NCBI RefSeq assembly: GCF_007097245.1
Contig: NZ_VJZT01000001.1
Span: 452,514 to 516,513, forward strand
Reading direction: 5' to 3'
Length of the DNA: 64,000 nucleotides
DNA from: Flavobacterium restrictum
Lineage (GTDB): Bacteria; Bacteroidota; Bacteroidia; Flavobacteriales; Flavobacteriaceae
A program made the position numbers and the translations under genes. Shown here piece after piece: positions 55,008 through 64,000 of the stretch (positions within the stretch are counted from its first letter, which is position 1; every line of letters begins with the position of its first letter). The notes beneath the pieces are model-generated. The model ran no database searches and had not been told where the DNA came from. It saw only the letters and a list, made by a program, of their open reading frames with translations.

Positions 55008-57599
55008 ATGATTCAAGATATTTCATTGGGACTACTCCAAACCTACAAAGAAAAAATCAATTCGTATGACGAAGTACTCGACCAAAACGGTCAGGTAAAA
55101 CCCTATTGGCAAGGACTTTTTGATACTTTAGAATCCATTGGAATTGAAGAATTGGAATTGCGTAATCAAGAAATTGTAAAAAAATTAAAGGAAAACGGAG
55201 TTACTTATAATGTGTATGATTCTAATAAAGAGTCGAATCGGGCTTGGAAACTAGATCCTATTCCGTTTCTAATCCACGAATCGGAATGGTTATCTATCGA
55301 AAAAGGATTACAGCAAAGAGCGCATTTATTGGATTTGATTTTAAAAGATTTTTATGGCGATCAAACTTTGATTAAAAACGCTATTATTCCTGCCGAATTG
55401 GTTTTTGACAATTCAGGTTTTCTCTTGCCGTGTTTTGATATTCGACAAAAACTAGATACGCAATTATTAAATTATGCCGTTGATTTAGCCCGTGGGCCAG
55501 ACGGAAAAATGTGGCTGTTAGACAATAGAACCCAAGCTCCTTCTGGTGCTGGATATGCTCTTGAGAATAGAATTGTAATGAGTAAGGTTTTTCCAGAATT
55601 AAACGAAAAAACCTATAGAAAACGACTTTCTCCCTATTTTAATCAATTACAACAAACCGTTGACACATTAGGAAACAACAATAACGAAAATCCAAATGTA
55701 GTTTTCCTAACGCCTGGGCCAGGAAACGAAACTTATTTTGAGCACGTTTACCTTTCGTCCTATTTGGGATATACTTTGGTTCAAGGGAACGATTTATTAG
55801 TTCGAGATGGATTTGTTTGGCTAAAATCGATTGACCAACTCGAACGCGTAGATGTCATTATCAAACGATTGGATGATGAATGGTGTGATCCGCTGGAATT
55901 GCGAAGAGCTTCTTTGCTAGGAATTCCGGGACTTTTGCAAGTAATTCGGTTGGGAAATGTTGCCGTAGTAAATCCTCCGGGAACGAGCGTTTTAGAAAAT
56001 TATGGCTTGATGGCTTTTATGCAAAATGCCTGTAAATTTTTACTCAACGAACCGCTTTTAATTAGTTCGGTGGCGACTTGGTGGTGTGGACAAACCAAAG
56101 AATTGAATTTTGTTTTGGCTAATTTACCCAAATTAATTATCAAAAAAACCAACCGAAAACAAGGTTTTAGATCCATTTACGGACGCTTATTGTCCATTGA
56201 ACAACTGACCGATTTAAAGCATTTAATTCTCAAAAGTCCCAAAGATTATGTGGCGCAAGAAGAAGTAAGTTTATCGACAACTCCTGCGTTTATCAATGGA
56301 TCAATTGAACCAAGATATGCCGCCATACGTGCTTTTTTGATTGCTGATGGCGATGGATATACAGTAATGCAAGGCGGTTTAACTAGAAGTTCTGCCGTGA
56401 AAGACAAGTTTGAAATTTCGAACCAATTAGGCGGAATTTCTAAAGACACTTGGATCATAACGAATAGCCCTACAACACATCAAGAAAAATCGGTAGAACG
56501 AAAAAACACTAACAACCAACTCAATAATTCCTTGACGAGCCGCAATGCCGAAAACTTATTTTGGGTAGGCCGCTTGTGCGAAAGAACGATGGCGTTGCGT
56601 AGTTTTCTAAAAATAATCTTGAATAGATTGAACGAAAACGTGACCAAACATGGCAATAAACAGCCAGAATTTTTGGTCGTTTTATTAAAATCATTAACAC
56701 ATCTTACCCAAACTTACCCAGGATTCGTGGGGAAAGAAGCTAAAGACGGGGAAGAATTTGATAACGAAGCCATTTTTGAAGACCCCATTGCAGAATTACT
56801 GCTTTTGATTAATGACCCTAAAAAAGCAGGCTCGGTAGTCTATAATTTACAATCGTTGCTCAATACCATTAATCAGGTGAGCGAAAAATGGAATCACGAC
56901 ACCCGACGCATCATTAATTTGGTCGAAGACAGCCTGTACACACTCAAAAAAACCGATACTGATAATATCAATTATGTTAACCACGCTTTGGATAAATTGC
57001 ACATTCGTTTGTTTTCTTTTTATGGCAATATTTATGAAACTTTGCCGCGAGACAATGGCTTTTATTTATTGGAAGCAGGAAAAAACATAGAGCGTATTTT
57101 ATCTTTATTATCGGTATTTCGTTCCACATTCAATTTCAAAAAAATGGTGGAAGAAGAAGCCGTTTTGATGGAAGCTATTCTGGAAAACCACCATTTATTG
57201 GCACAATATCGCAATATTTACAAATCGCATTTGAGTTTGAAAGCCGTTATCAATATGGTATTTTTAGAAAAAAACCTACCCTATACGCTTACTTATTTAT
57301 TGGATACACTTTCGTATTATCTTTCTAAATTGCCCAAAACCAATGAGCCACACCGATTGACTATTGCCGAAAAATCAGCTTTGGAGGCCAGCACCATCAT
57401 TAAACTAATTGATGCAGATAATCTAATACAAGTCGATGCAGCAACACAATTTCGTCCTGAATTAGATCAAACTCTTTCTAGCGTTTTTGAACTGATTTGC
57501 ACTGTTTCCAACAATTTATCGCGTTTGTATTTCAACCATTCTGTGATGCAACATTCTGTTTTAGAAACCCTTGAAAATAGCGATTCTGATGAAATATAA
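55008..57599 (+). CDS. Circularly permuted ATP-grasp fused to alpha-E domain
   Basis: An 863-residue protein. Residues about 60-475 form the CP_ATPgrasp domain (VDLARGPDGKMWLLDNRTQAPSGAG in short pieces, TPGPGNETYFEHVYL, GDGYTVMQGGLTR). Residues about 500-850 form the helical alpha-E/DUF403 domain (SRNAENLFWVGRLCERTMALRSF). ATP-grasp enzymes join a carboxylate to an amine. In comparative genomics this set is linked to peptide ligation with matching transglutaminase proteases. It overlaps the following gene by 11 bases. Confidence 0.9.
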   Translation: MIQDISLGLLQTYKEKINSYDEVLDQNGQVKPYWQGLFDTLESIGIEELELRNQEIVKKLKENGVTYNVYDSNKESNRAWKLDPIPFLIHESEWLSIEKGLQQRAHLLDLILKDFYGDQTLIKNAIIPAELVFDNSGFLLPCFDIRQKLDTQLLNYAVDLARGPDGKMWLLDNRTQAPSGAGYALENRIVMSKVFPELNEKTYRKRLSPYFNQLQQTVDTLGNNNNENPNVVFLTPGPGNETYFEHVYLSSYLGYTLVQGNDLLVRDGFVWLKSIDQLERVDVIIKRLDDEWCDPLELRRASLLGIPGLLQVIRLGNVAVVNPPGTSVLENYGLMAFMQNACKFLLNEPLLISSVATWWCGQTKELNFVLANLPKLIIKKTNRKQGFRSIYGRLLSIEQLTDLKHLILKSPKDYVAQEEVSLSTTPAFINGSIEPRYAAIRAFLIADGDGYTVMQGGLTRSSAVKDKFEISNQLGGISKDTWIITNSPTTHQEKSVERKNTNNQLNNSLTSRNAENLFWVGRLCERTMALRSFLKIILNRLNENVTKHGNKQPEFLVVLLKSLTHLTQTYPGFVGKEAKDGEEFDNEAIFEDPIAELLLLINDPKKAGSVVYNLQSLLNTINQVSEKWNHDTRRIINLVEDSLYTLKKTDTDNINYVNHALDKLHIRLFSFYGNIYETLPRDNGFYLLEAGKNIERILSLLSVFRSTFNFKKMVEEEAVLMEAILENHHLLAQYRNIYKSHLSLKAVINMVFLEKNLPYTLTYLLDTLSYYLSKLPKTNEPHRLTIAEKSALEASTIIKLIDADNLIQVDAATQFRPELDQTLSSVFELICTVSNNLSRLYFNHSVMQHSVLETLENSDSDEI

Positions 57600-58458
57600 A
57601 TTAAAACACAAAACGCTTTATACCTACGTAAACGAGGTGCACAATTACCAAAGTATTTTGTGCCTGCAACCCCGAAATTCTGCCAAACAAATATGCATCA
57701 ATTTCAAATTAGAGATTGAGCCAAAACCGTCTAAAATATATTCTCGTACCGATTATTTTGGAAACATTCAACATTATTTTTCGCTGCACGAATCGCATAA
57801 ATCACTAAAGGTTACCGTTTCTAGCGAGGTCGAAGTACTCCATAATCTGGTACAACCCTTGAATCCGATAACCTGCGAGGAAGCCAGACAAAAATTTAAG
57901 ACCAATCTTGCACTCAAAATTGAGGTTTTGCAATACCAATTGCCCAGTCAATACATCACTTGGGACGAAGAAATTGAAGCTTTTGCCAAAACCTGTCTCA
58001 TTCCAGATGTGTCACTTTTTGAAGCTATTTTAGATTTAATAAAAAAAATATACACTGAATTTCAATTCAAATCGGGTGCAACCAATGTCAATACGCCACT
58101 AAAAACGGTACTTAAAGAACGAAAAGGAGTTTGCCAAGATTTCTCTCATTTGGCGATTGCGAGTTTGCGAAGCGTTGGAATTCCAGCAAAATATGTGAGT
58201 GGTTATATCGAAACACTACCGCCAAAAGGGAAAATAAAACTAGAGGGTTCCGATGCTTCTCATGCGTGGATTTCAGTTTATATTCCAGAAATGGGCTGGT
58301 GCGAATTTGACCCAACTAACAATATGATTCCGCAACAACGGCACATTGTAACGGCTTACGGAAGAGATTTTGCCGATGTTTCGCCGCTAAAAGGGATTAT
58401 TTTTAGTTCTGGAGAACATAAAGTAAAGGTTGAGGTGGATGTGATACCGTTAGTTTGA
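57589..58458 (+). CDS. Transglutaminase-like cysteine protease
   Basis: A 289-residue protein with Bact_transglu_N (YKLKHKTLYTYVNEVHNYQS) and a core with Cys 182 (GVCQDFSHLAIASLRSVGIP), His 225 (SHAWISVYI) and Asp 241 (EFDPTNN). It is the stand-alone companion of the 51483 gene. ATG at 57589 was chosen because it begins the family sequence; the start given by the longer frame adds six unrelated residues. Confidence 0.9.
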   Translation: MKYKLKHKTLYTYVNEVHNYQSILCLQPRNSAKQICINFKLEIEPKPSKIYSRTDYFGNIQHYFSLHESHKSLKVTVSSEVEVLHNLVQPLNPITCEEARQKFKTNLALKIEVLQYQLPSQYITWDEEIEAFAKTCLIPDVSLFEAILDLIKKIYTEFQFKSGATNVNTPLKTVLKERKGVCQDFSHLAIASLRSVGIPAKYVSGYIETLPPKGKIKLEGSDASHAWISVYIPEMGWCEFDPTNNMIPQQRHIVTAYGRDFADVSPLKGIIFSSGEHKVKVEVDVIPLV

Positions 58459-58524
58459 TTTTAATTTAAAAAACAGAATACCAATAACATTAAAATTTTA
58501 CAACAATTGATCACATTGTTATAG

Positions 58525-58553
58525 TTTGACCGTCAATAGTTTACATAAATTTG
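58525..58553 (+). promoter_or_regulatory. Good Bacteroidetes promoter before the deamidase-like gene
   Basis: TTTG (58525-58528), 17 bases, TAAATTTG (58546-58553). The TTG start codon of the longest frame lies inside the -33 element, so either the promoter match is chance or translation starts later. Confidence 0.45.
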
Positions 58554-59479
58554 TTGTCAACAGTAACAAACATCACATTAAAATATCTAATACCAACACC
58601 ATCAAAAAGCATCCACTTTTAACGCCAAGAAAAGCATCTGTTATAGATCTAAATACAGCGAACGATTTATTTGCCGAAATTATGCAATCTGGAATTCCTT
58701 TTGGATACCAACAGGCCAATTGTCATAATATTTCGCATTATATCAGTATGTTATTAGCATCTAAAGGCTATCAATGTGCCAAAATTTGGGCGTTTGCACC
58801 GGTGGTTTATTCTACATCTAGCAGTAAATTAATCTCGTTTGCCGATAAAAAAAATATTTCCCCTAATGGAAAAATAGATTGGGGCTATCACGTTGCGCCA
58901 ATACTTCAAGTACGCATTGGGAATAAAGTACGCAAAATGGTTATTGACCCTGGATTATTTCCCAAAAGTCCCGTGCGGTATAGAACGTGGCTTGCCAAAC
59001 TAAAAACTAGGAAACTCATTTATTTGATTGTAGATTCGGTCTGGTATCTATTCAATTCGTCGGTAATTCCCAACTCGCAATTGCAACCAGATTTGAATAC
59101 TGTTCAGCCCAATGTCAAGTTACCCGATTGGTTTTCGGACAAACTGATTACGGATTTTTTCAAATATGAAGAAGATTCATTAGAGCAACATTGGATCGAG
59201 AAAGGATTGGCGGTAAATGAAACAGCAATGGCTTTCTACGATACCGAAATCAAGCCGATTTTGCAATCCAAACAACAGCAAGATTTGGTTGCAGATTATA
59301 AAATGCTCGTGGGAAATGTTTTTAATTTCGAAACCATTTTTAGAGATGGCAATTGGAATTATGAAATGGATAATAATTTTCAATTCAGACACCAAATTAT
59401 CATTGCCAAATACCGTCAAATATACTTCGGAAACCTATCGAAATGGCAATGTAAATTAGCCCTATTGATGCCCTTATAA
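58526..59479 (+). CDS. Protein-glutamine deamidase-like protein
   Basis: A 317-residue protein. Cys 66 (QANCHNISHYI), His 122 (WGYHVAPIL) and Asp 141 (VIDPGLF) are spaced like the Cys-His-Asp triad of protein-glutaminase (Gln_deamidase_2, transglutaminase-like fold). That family converts protein Gln to Glu. The C-terminal 170 residues are not recognised. No signal peptide, in contrast to the secreted enzyme. Start uncertain: TTG at 58526 keeps the helix NDLFAEIMQSGIPFGY before the Cys; the first ATG (58682) would cut it. It lies 67 bases after the transglutaminase gene. Confidence 0.65.
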   Translation: MTVNSLHKFVVNSNKHHIKISNTNTIKKHPLLTPRKASVIDLNTANDLFAEIMQSGIPFGYQQANCHNISHYISMLLASKGYQCAKIWAFAPVVYSTSSSKLISFADKKNISPNGKIDWGYHVAPILQVRIGNKVRKMVIDPGLFPKSPVRYRTWLAKLKTRKLIYLIVDSVWYLFNSSVIPNSQLQPDLNTVQPNVKLPDWFSDKLITDFFKYEEDSLEQHWIEKGLAVNETAMAFYDTEIKPILQSKQQQDLVADYKMLVGNVFNFETIFRDGNWNYEMDNNFQFRHQIIIAKYRQIYFGNLSKWQCKLALLMPL

Positions 59480-59520
59480 ATGGGGAAAATCTAAATTTAA
59501 AACACAAAAAATAAAAGCAT

Positions 59521-59550
59521 AAAAAAACCGAGCCATTGCTGACTCGGTTT
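59521..59550 (-). terminator. Terminator of the proteorhodopsin gene
   Basis: Stem AAACCGAG (59525-59532) with CTCGGTTT (59543-59550); on the minus strand a T7 run follows. The same 30 bases recur at 61416-61445. Confidence 0.85.
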
Positions 59551-59572
59551 AAAGTAGACTAAAATTGTACTA

Positions 59573-60298
59573 TTAGTCTTTTTGAGATTTTACTGCCAAA
59601 GAGTAAATTACTAAACCAAAACCAATTTTGTTAATCGCATCGGCAATATTGTAGGCTACATCTACACTACCTTTTCCTAGTATACTAGTATACCAGCCGT
59701 CAGTTCCCAACATGTACCCTAAAGGATAAATTGCCCAACCTACAAGAACAAACCAACACAAAATTTTGTGAGCTGCAAGGACATCTCCTCCTGCTGTTGC
59801 AGCTAGTTTAGAGGCATTACCAAACCATATTTCGTAAACAATTACAAAGTATGCTAATCCAGAAATACCACCCCATAATGCGGCATTATCAGCATAAACA
59901 GTTTCGCCTAGATACCCTGTAACAAGCATCACAATAGAAAGTCCAATCATTTTCCATAACAAATCAGATTTTGCTCCTGCAACTTTAAGTATTAAATAAA
60001 ATTCAACACACATTAATGGAACGGTTAGAATCCAATCTACATAACGAAAAAAAGTTGGAGATTCCCCAATTACTGCCCAGTATTCTTTCATGTAAAAATA
60101 ATGAACTGCAGCAATAAAAGTAATTAATCCAGAAACCAATACAGAGGTACGCCATTTTTTATCAAATTGATTTAATGATAAAAAGAAAAAAGCTGATGCA
60201 GCCATCATGGCCATACATCCTACAAAAAAAGTAAAACCGACATAATCAGTAGGTAACATTTTAGTCACCAATGATGGAATGAAAAGTAAATTTGTCAT
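59573..60298 (-). CDS. Proteorhodopsin (green-tuned proton pump type)
   Basis: A 241-residue seven-helix rhodopsin. FRYVDWILTVPLMCVEFYLI holds Asp 88 (proton acceptor, D97 in the standard protein), Met 96 (tuning position 105; Met is the usual flavobacterial green form) and Glu 99 (donor, E108). His 66 (position 75) is present, and the retinal Schiff-base Lys is 224 (AINKIGFG). It should pump protons outward in light. ATG at 60298 was chosen since the further 19 residues of the longer frame are upstream of the predicted transcript start. It is divergent from blh. Confidence 0.95.
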   Translation of the reverse strand: MTNLLFIPSLVTKMLPTDYVGFTFFVGCMAMMAASAFFFLSLNQFDKKWRTSVLVSGLITFIAAVHYFYMKEYWAVIGESPTFFRYVDWILTVPLMCVEFYLILKVAGAKSDLLWKMIGLSIVMLVTGYLGETVYADNAALWGGISGLAYFVIVYEIWFGNASKLAATAGGDVLAAHKILCWFVLVGWAIYPLGYMLGTDGWYTSILGKGSVDVAYNIADAINKIGFGLVIYSLAVKSQKD

Positions 60299-60338
60299 AA
60301 TAATAAAAGATTTGGTTGTGATTAATAAATTGTTTAAC

Positions 60339-60368
60339 CAAATGTATAAAAACATTAAACAAAAACAA
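60339..60368 (-). promoter_or_regulatory. Proteorhodopsin promoter
   Basis: On the minus strand: TTG (60368-60366), 19 bases, TACATTTG (60346-60339). Consensus Bacteroidetes spacing and a full TAnnTTTG match. Predicted start of transcription about 60332, leader about 34 bases. Confidence 0.7.
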
Positions 60369-60418
60369 TACGTTTTGTTTAATAATTTTTAAGTATTTTT
60401 AAACAAAAATAAAATGGA

Positions 60419-61309
60419 ATGGCAAAATATTCGAATTTCGCAATTGTAGCAAGCTTTTTTGGGCTTTGGTTGGACTCTTCATTGACCGAAACGGCACAAA
60501 CTTGGGTTGGTTTTATACTCGTTTTCAGTTTTGGAATTCTGCATGGTGCAAATGATTTACTATTAATAAAAAAAGTAAACGCCCAAAGTAATTCTATTCA
60601 TTCCTATTATATATTGCTTTATTACATTCTTGTAGTACTATTTGGAGCCCTTTTATTCTATACTATTCCGTGGTTTGCATTGGTGTTATTTGTTCTTGTT
60701 AGTGGTTACCATTTTGGAGAGCAACATTGGAACAAAAAGCTAGATAGTGAAAACAAATGGATAAAATTGCTATTTGAAATCCAATATGGGGTTTTACTTT
60801 TATTTTTAATATTTGTATTTCACGACCTAGAAGTCCAGAAAATAATAGTTGCCATAACTGCCGTTACCATACCAATTGTTTATTTTTCAGCTATTTTAAA
60901 ATTTTTGATAATTACATTTGCGGGAAGTTGCTTGTATTATAACTATGTGTTAAAAAACTTCAAAAGTCCTATCCTTACGGAACTATTCTATCTCCTCATA
61001 TTTGCTCTTCTATTCAAAGTTTCCAGTCTTATATGGGCTTTTGCGTTGTATTTTATTTTTTGGCACAGTATTCCTTCTATGATGGATCAAATTAAATTTC
61101 TATACCAAGAGGTAACATGGGCTACCTTTAGAGTATACTTTCGATCAGCATTTGTCTACTGGATGGTATCTCTTGCAGGCATTGCGGCATTGTATCTTAT
61201 TTTTAGAAATCAAAAAACATTTTATGCTTTATTTTTTTCCTTTTTGGCTTCCATTACATTTCCACACGTTATTGTAATACTTACTATGTTTGGTAAAAAA
61301 ATAAAGTAA
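60419..61309 (+). CDS. blh: Beta-carotene 15,15'-dioxygenase, Brp/Blh family
   Basis: A 296-residue, multi-helix membrane protein with the His set of Brp/Blh: FGILHGANDLLLI, YHFGEQHW, FWHSIPSMMDQ and FPHVIVI. It cleaves beta-carotene into two retinals, the cofactor of the rhodopsin next door. It is divergent, with 120 bases between the two start codons. The carotenoid pathway genes are not in this window. Confidence 0.93.
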   Translation: MAKYSNFAIVASFFGLWLDSSLTETAQTWVGFILVFSFGILHGANDLLLIKKVNAQSNSIHSYYILLYYILVVLFGALLFYTIPWFALVLFVLVSGYHFGEQHWNKKLDSENKWIKLLFEIQYGVLLLFLIFVFHDLEVQKIIVAITAVTIPIVYFSAILKFLIITFAGSCLYYNYVLKNFKSPILTELFYLLIFALLFKVSSLIWAFALYFIFWHSIPSMMDQIKFLYQEVTWATFRVYFRSAFVYWMVSLAGIAALYLIFRNQKTFYALFFSFLASITFPHVIVILTMFGKKIK

Positions 61310-61415
61310 ACCCACGAATCAATCTTATATTCAAGGATTTAAGGATTAATTTTGTGTGTACTGTGTTTATGAAATAGTATAAATTATTGGGAAAATGCTT
61401 TTATTAGTTAAACAA

Positions 61416-61447
61416 AAAAAACCGAGCCATTGCTGACTCGGTTTTTA
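61416..61447. terminator. Second copy of the rhodopsin-locus hairpin, behind blh
   Basis: AAAAACCGAG (61418-61427) with CTCGGTTTTT (61438-61447), T run after and A run before, so usable in both directions. 30 bases are identical, in the same orientation, to 59521-59550. Confidence 0.85.
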
Positions 61448-61527
61448 TTATTTATGCTTTTCAAAAGATCCCGATAAAAATCGAGATAAGCGATTCGAAG
61501 GCCAATGCATCTCCTGGCTCGTTCGCT

Positions 61528-61550
61528 AAAACAGTTCACTCAACTGTTTT
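61528..61550 (-). terminator. dnaK terminator
   Basis: Stem AAAACAGTT (61528-61536) with AACTGTTTT (61542-61550), loop CACTC. It lies 14 bases behind the dnaK stop codon, reading on the minus strand. Confidence 0.7.
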
Positions 61551-61563
61551 TTAACGCTCCGCC

Positions 61564-63447
61564 CTATTTTACTTCTTCGAATTCAACGTCTTCTACGTTG
61601 TCTCCTTGTGCTTGCTCTTGTTGTGGAGCTGCTTGTTGCCCTTGTTCGCCTTGAGCGTACATAGCTTCAGTAGCTGTTTTCCAAGCTGCATTGATGTTGT
61701 CCAACGCCGTTTGAATAGCAGGAACATCTTGAGATTGGTGCGCCATTCTCAATTCAGTCAAAGCATATTCTACAGCAACTTTATGATCATCAGCTAATTT
61801 AGCTCCAAGTTCTTTCAATTGCGTTTCCGTTTGGAAAATCATAGAGTCAGCCTCATTGATTTTTTCTGCTTTTGCTCTTAAAACTTTGTCAGATTCTGCG
61901 TTAGCTTCGGCATCTTGTTTCATTCTTTCGATTTCTTCAGAAGTCAATCCAGAAGAAGCTTCGATACGAATATCATGCGATTTTCCAGTTCCTTTGTCAG
62001 TTGCCGAAACTTTGATGATACCATTAGCATCAATATCAAAAGTTACTTCAATTTGTGGAACACCTCTTGGTGCTGGTGGAATACCATCCAAGTTGAAACG
62101 ACCAATAGTTTTGTTATCCGCAGCCATGGCTCTAGCACCTTGAAGAACGTGTAGTTCAACAGTTGGTTGAGAATCTGCAGCAGTTGAGAAAACTTGTGAT
62201 TTTTTTGTTGGAATAGTAGTATTAGACTCAATTAATGTAGTCATAACTCCACCCATAGTTTCGATACCTAAAGATAAAGGGGTAACGTCAAGTAACAATA
62301 CATCTTTTACATCTCCAGAAAGAACGCCACCTTGAATAGCTGCACCAATAGCAACAACCTCATCAGGGTTAACTCCTTTAGACGCTTTTTTACCAAAGAA
62401 TTTTTCCACCTCATCAGCAATTCTTGGCATACGAGTAGAACCTCCTACCAAGATCACTTCGTCAATATCAGAAACAGATAAACCAGCATCTTTCAACGCT
62501 CTAGCCACTGGAGCCATAGAACGTTTTACTAATGAATCCGTCAATTGCTCAAATTTAGCTCTAGACAATTTTTTCACTAAGTGTTTTGGTCCTGAAGCAG
62601 TAGCTGTAACGTATGGCAAGTTGATTTCAGTTTCAGCAGAAGATGACAATTCAATTTTTGCTTTTTCAGCAGCTTCTTTCAAACGTTGCAATGACATTGG
62701 GTCTAAACGCAAATCAATACCTTCTTCAGTTTTGAATTCGTCAGCCAACCAGTCAATAATTTTGTGGTCAAAATCATCTCCACCAAGGTGCGTATCACCA
62801 TTAGTAGACAATACTTCAAAAACTCCGTCTCCTAATTCCAAAACAGAAATATCAAATGTACCTCCACCTAAATCGTAAACAGCAATTTTTTGATCCGTTC
62901 CTTTTTTGTCCAATCCGTAAGCCAATGCCGCAGCAGTAGGCTCATTGATGATACGCATTACTTTCAAACCAGCAATTTCACCAGCTTCTTTCGTAGCTTG
63001 ACGTTGTGCATCGTTGAAGTAAGCAGGAACAGTAATAACCGCTTCAGTTACCGTTTGACCTAAATAGTCTTCCGCAGTTTTTTTCATTTTTTGAAGTGTC
63101 ATTGCTGACAATTCTTGTGCAGAGTACAAACGACCATCAATATCCACACGTGGCGTATTGTTGTCACCCTTTACAATTTTGTAGGAAACTCTTTTTGCTT
63201 CAGCCGTAACCTCACCAAAACCTTGTCCCATAAAACGTTTGATAGAAGCAATAGTCTTAGTTGGATTAGTTACTGCTTGTCTTTTCGCAGGATCCCCTAC
63301 TTTAATTTCTCCACCTTCTACAAAAGCGATGATAGATGGCGTTGTTCTTTTTCCTTCTGCATTAGGAATAACAACTGCTTCATTACCTTCCATTACAGAA
63401 ACACAAGAGTTTGTCGTACCTAAATCAATTCCGATTATTTTACCCAT
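61564..63447 (-). CDS. dnaK: Hsp70 chaperone DnaK
   Basis: A 627-residue Hsp70. It has [18 protein letters not shown], the [18 protein letters not shown] segment, [17 protein letters not shown], the linker [15 protein letters not shown], a substrate-binding domain, and a helical lid ending in a Gln-rich tail and DVEFEEV. Main ATP-driven folding chaperone. No dnaJ or grpE adjoins it within the window. Confidence 0.98.
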   Translation of the reverse strand: MGKIIGIDLGTTNSCVSVMEGNEAVVIPNAEGKRTTPSIIAFVEGGEIKVGDPAKRQAVTNPTKTIASIKRFMGQGFGEVTAEAKRVSYKIVKGDNNTPRVDIDGRLYSAQELSAMTLQKMKKTAEDYLGQTVTEAVITVPAYFNDAQRQATKEAGEIAGLKVMRIINEPTAAALAYGLDKKGTDQKIAVYDLGGGTFDISVLELGDGVFEVLSTNGDTHLGGDDFDHKIIDWLADEFKTEEGIDLRLDPMSLQRLKEAAEKAKIELSSSAETEINLPYVTATASGPKHLVKKLSRAKFEQLTDSLVKRSMAPVARALKDAGLSVSDIDEVILVGGSTRMPRIADEVEKFFGKKASKGVNPDEVVAIGAAIQGGVLSGDVKDVLLLDVTPLSLGIETMGGVMTTLIESNTTIPTKKSQVFSTAADSQPTVELHVLQGARAMAADNKTIGRFNLDGIPPAPRGVPQIEVTFDIDANGIIKVSATDKGTGKSHDIRIEASSGLTSEEIERMKQDAEANAESDKVLRAKAEKINEADSMIFQTETQLKELGAKLADDHKVAVEYALTELRMAHQSQDVPAIQTALDNINAAWKTATEAMYAQGEQGQQAAPQQEQAQGDNVEDVEFEEVK

Positions 63448-63502
63448 TTTTATTCTATTTAATTTTTATTGAATACTTATTTTAACATCTTGAAACCGAT
63501 AA

Positions 63503-63519
63503 GTCAAGGATTGTGCCAA
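63503..63519 (-). promoter_or_regulatory. Sigma-54-like promoter of dnaK
   Basis: On the minus strand: TTGGCACAATCCTTGAC, against the consensus TTGGCACG-N4-TTGC. The GG of -24 is intact; the -12 GC reads GA. A start site near 63491 leaves a leader of about 44 bases. Confidence 0.55.
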
Positions 63520-63645
63520 GACAAAAAACCGAGTAAATTGTCAGTTTATGGTGTTTTTGGCGGAAAACGGTCTGACAATATGACATTTTAACTCACCTTA
63601 TAAGCAGTAACCAAAGGTTGGAGATGAGATTTTAGCATTTATGAG

Positions 63646-63745
63646 GACGGTTTTCAGGAGCTTTATCCAGCTATACGCTCTATCTTTATGTTCTTAAAGA
63701 AAGAACATAAAGGATGCCGCTGCTATCTGGGCTACGGCATTCGAG
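63646..63745. repeat. Interspersed repeat, second copy
   Basis: CTATACGCTCTATC, then a perfect 12-base hairpin CTTTATGTTCTT (63684-63695 with 63701-63712), then GATGCCGCTGCTATC. The same order of conserved words surrounds the hairpin at 22245-22378, with different hairpin arms. Confidence 0.6.
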
Positions 63746-64000
63746 TAAACGAAAGGGTTTTCTGTTTAGAAAATTTTTTCTTTGTTCAAAAAAAAACGAT
63801 TTGTAAGAAAAAATGAATATATTTGATAGAAACAAAGAGAAACAAACTTTCGCTGATTTACCCGATTATGGGTGTTTATCAGGGCAAACGCATCATATTG
63901 CATAAAAATAAGTACTAAAAAATTTGTTAATTAAATATAATATAACTACATTAACGCTTAATAATCAATATATTAAGCAGTTTTTATGTCAGGTAATTTA

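Larger units (their letters stand above)
63448..64000. other. 553-base region upstream of dnaK to the window edge
   Basis: No complete gene. From dnaK outward: a sigma-54-like element, an ATTGTCAG/CTGACAAT inverted pair (63537-63544 with 63572-63579), the interspersed repeat at 63646-63745, then AT-rich DNA containing TATATTTG (63818-63825) on the plus strand. A possible start (ATGTCAGGTAATTTA, 63986) opens at the right edge but only five codons are visible. Confidence 0.6.

Overview
The window is chromosomal DNA of a Bacteroidota bacterium, most likely Flavobacterium or a close relative. It is AT-rich, genes lack clear Shine-Dalgarno sites, and several promoters fit the Bacteroidetes consensus (TTG, 17-23 bases, TAnnTTTG). 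It also carries a CarboxypepD_reg TonB receptor, a methionine-tuned proteorhodopsin and intergenic palindromes that I recall as typical of flavobacteria. No rRNA, tRNA, CRISPR array or complete insertion sequence was seen.

Layout. 1-7.7 kb: end of a carboxylesterase, an alpha/beta hydrolase, a TonB-dependent receptor, a GH3 glucosidase and a SnoaL-like protein (carbohydrate/ester use). 7.9-12 kb: AraC-type regulator, hybrid sensor kinase with a 21-residue repeat coiled coil, and a receiver-only response regulator in one operon. 12-37 kb: a long run of stress genes: lipoprotein, P-type ATPase, AI-2E and YihY membrane proteins, a GH130 phosphorylase with a GT4-type fusion, BON, SHOCT, D-lactate and semialdehyde dehydrogenases, OsmC, general stress protein 26, DJ-1/PfpI, CbpA, phosphoglycerate mutase, Dps, FMN reductase, DUF2383, an Mla-type lipid transporter and a universal stress protein. 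37.3-38.8 kb: mnmE. 39-50 kb: a type I restriction-modification island with yhcG (interrupted), hsdM, rhuM, hsdS, a rhuM fragment, a BRO-N/Fic fusion and hsdR, followed by a DUF4172 Fic gene with an elaborate repeat-rich upstream region. 50-51 kb: two small unknowns. 51.5-59.5 kb: a four-gene set of transglutaminase-DUF2126, circularly permuted ATP-grasp/alpha-E, a second transglutaminase and a glutamine-deamidase-like protein. 59.5-61.4 kb: proteorhodopsin and blh, divergent, enclosed by two copies of the same hairpin. 61.5-63.5 kb: dnaK with a sigma-54-like promoter.

The strongest new signal is regulatory. Seven promoters in the stress region (upstream of the AraC gene, the lipoprotein, GH130, BON, Dps, DUF2383 and a 74-residue protein) share a twin direct repeat of about TTATATAAC. 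The two copies start exactly 21 bases apart in all seven. A -7-like box (CAACTTTG, GAATTTTA or similar) follows 21 bases after the second copy in six of them and 20 in the seventh. Two half-sites two helical turns apart, with the proximal one in the -33 position, is the geometry of AraC-family activation. One of the seven sites is the promoter of the AraC/kinase/regulator operon, so that regulator is the best local candidate. This would make the region a self-regulated stress regulon. Everything here is read by eye; no searches were run.
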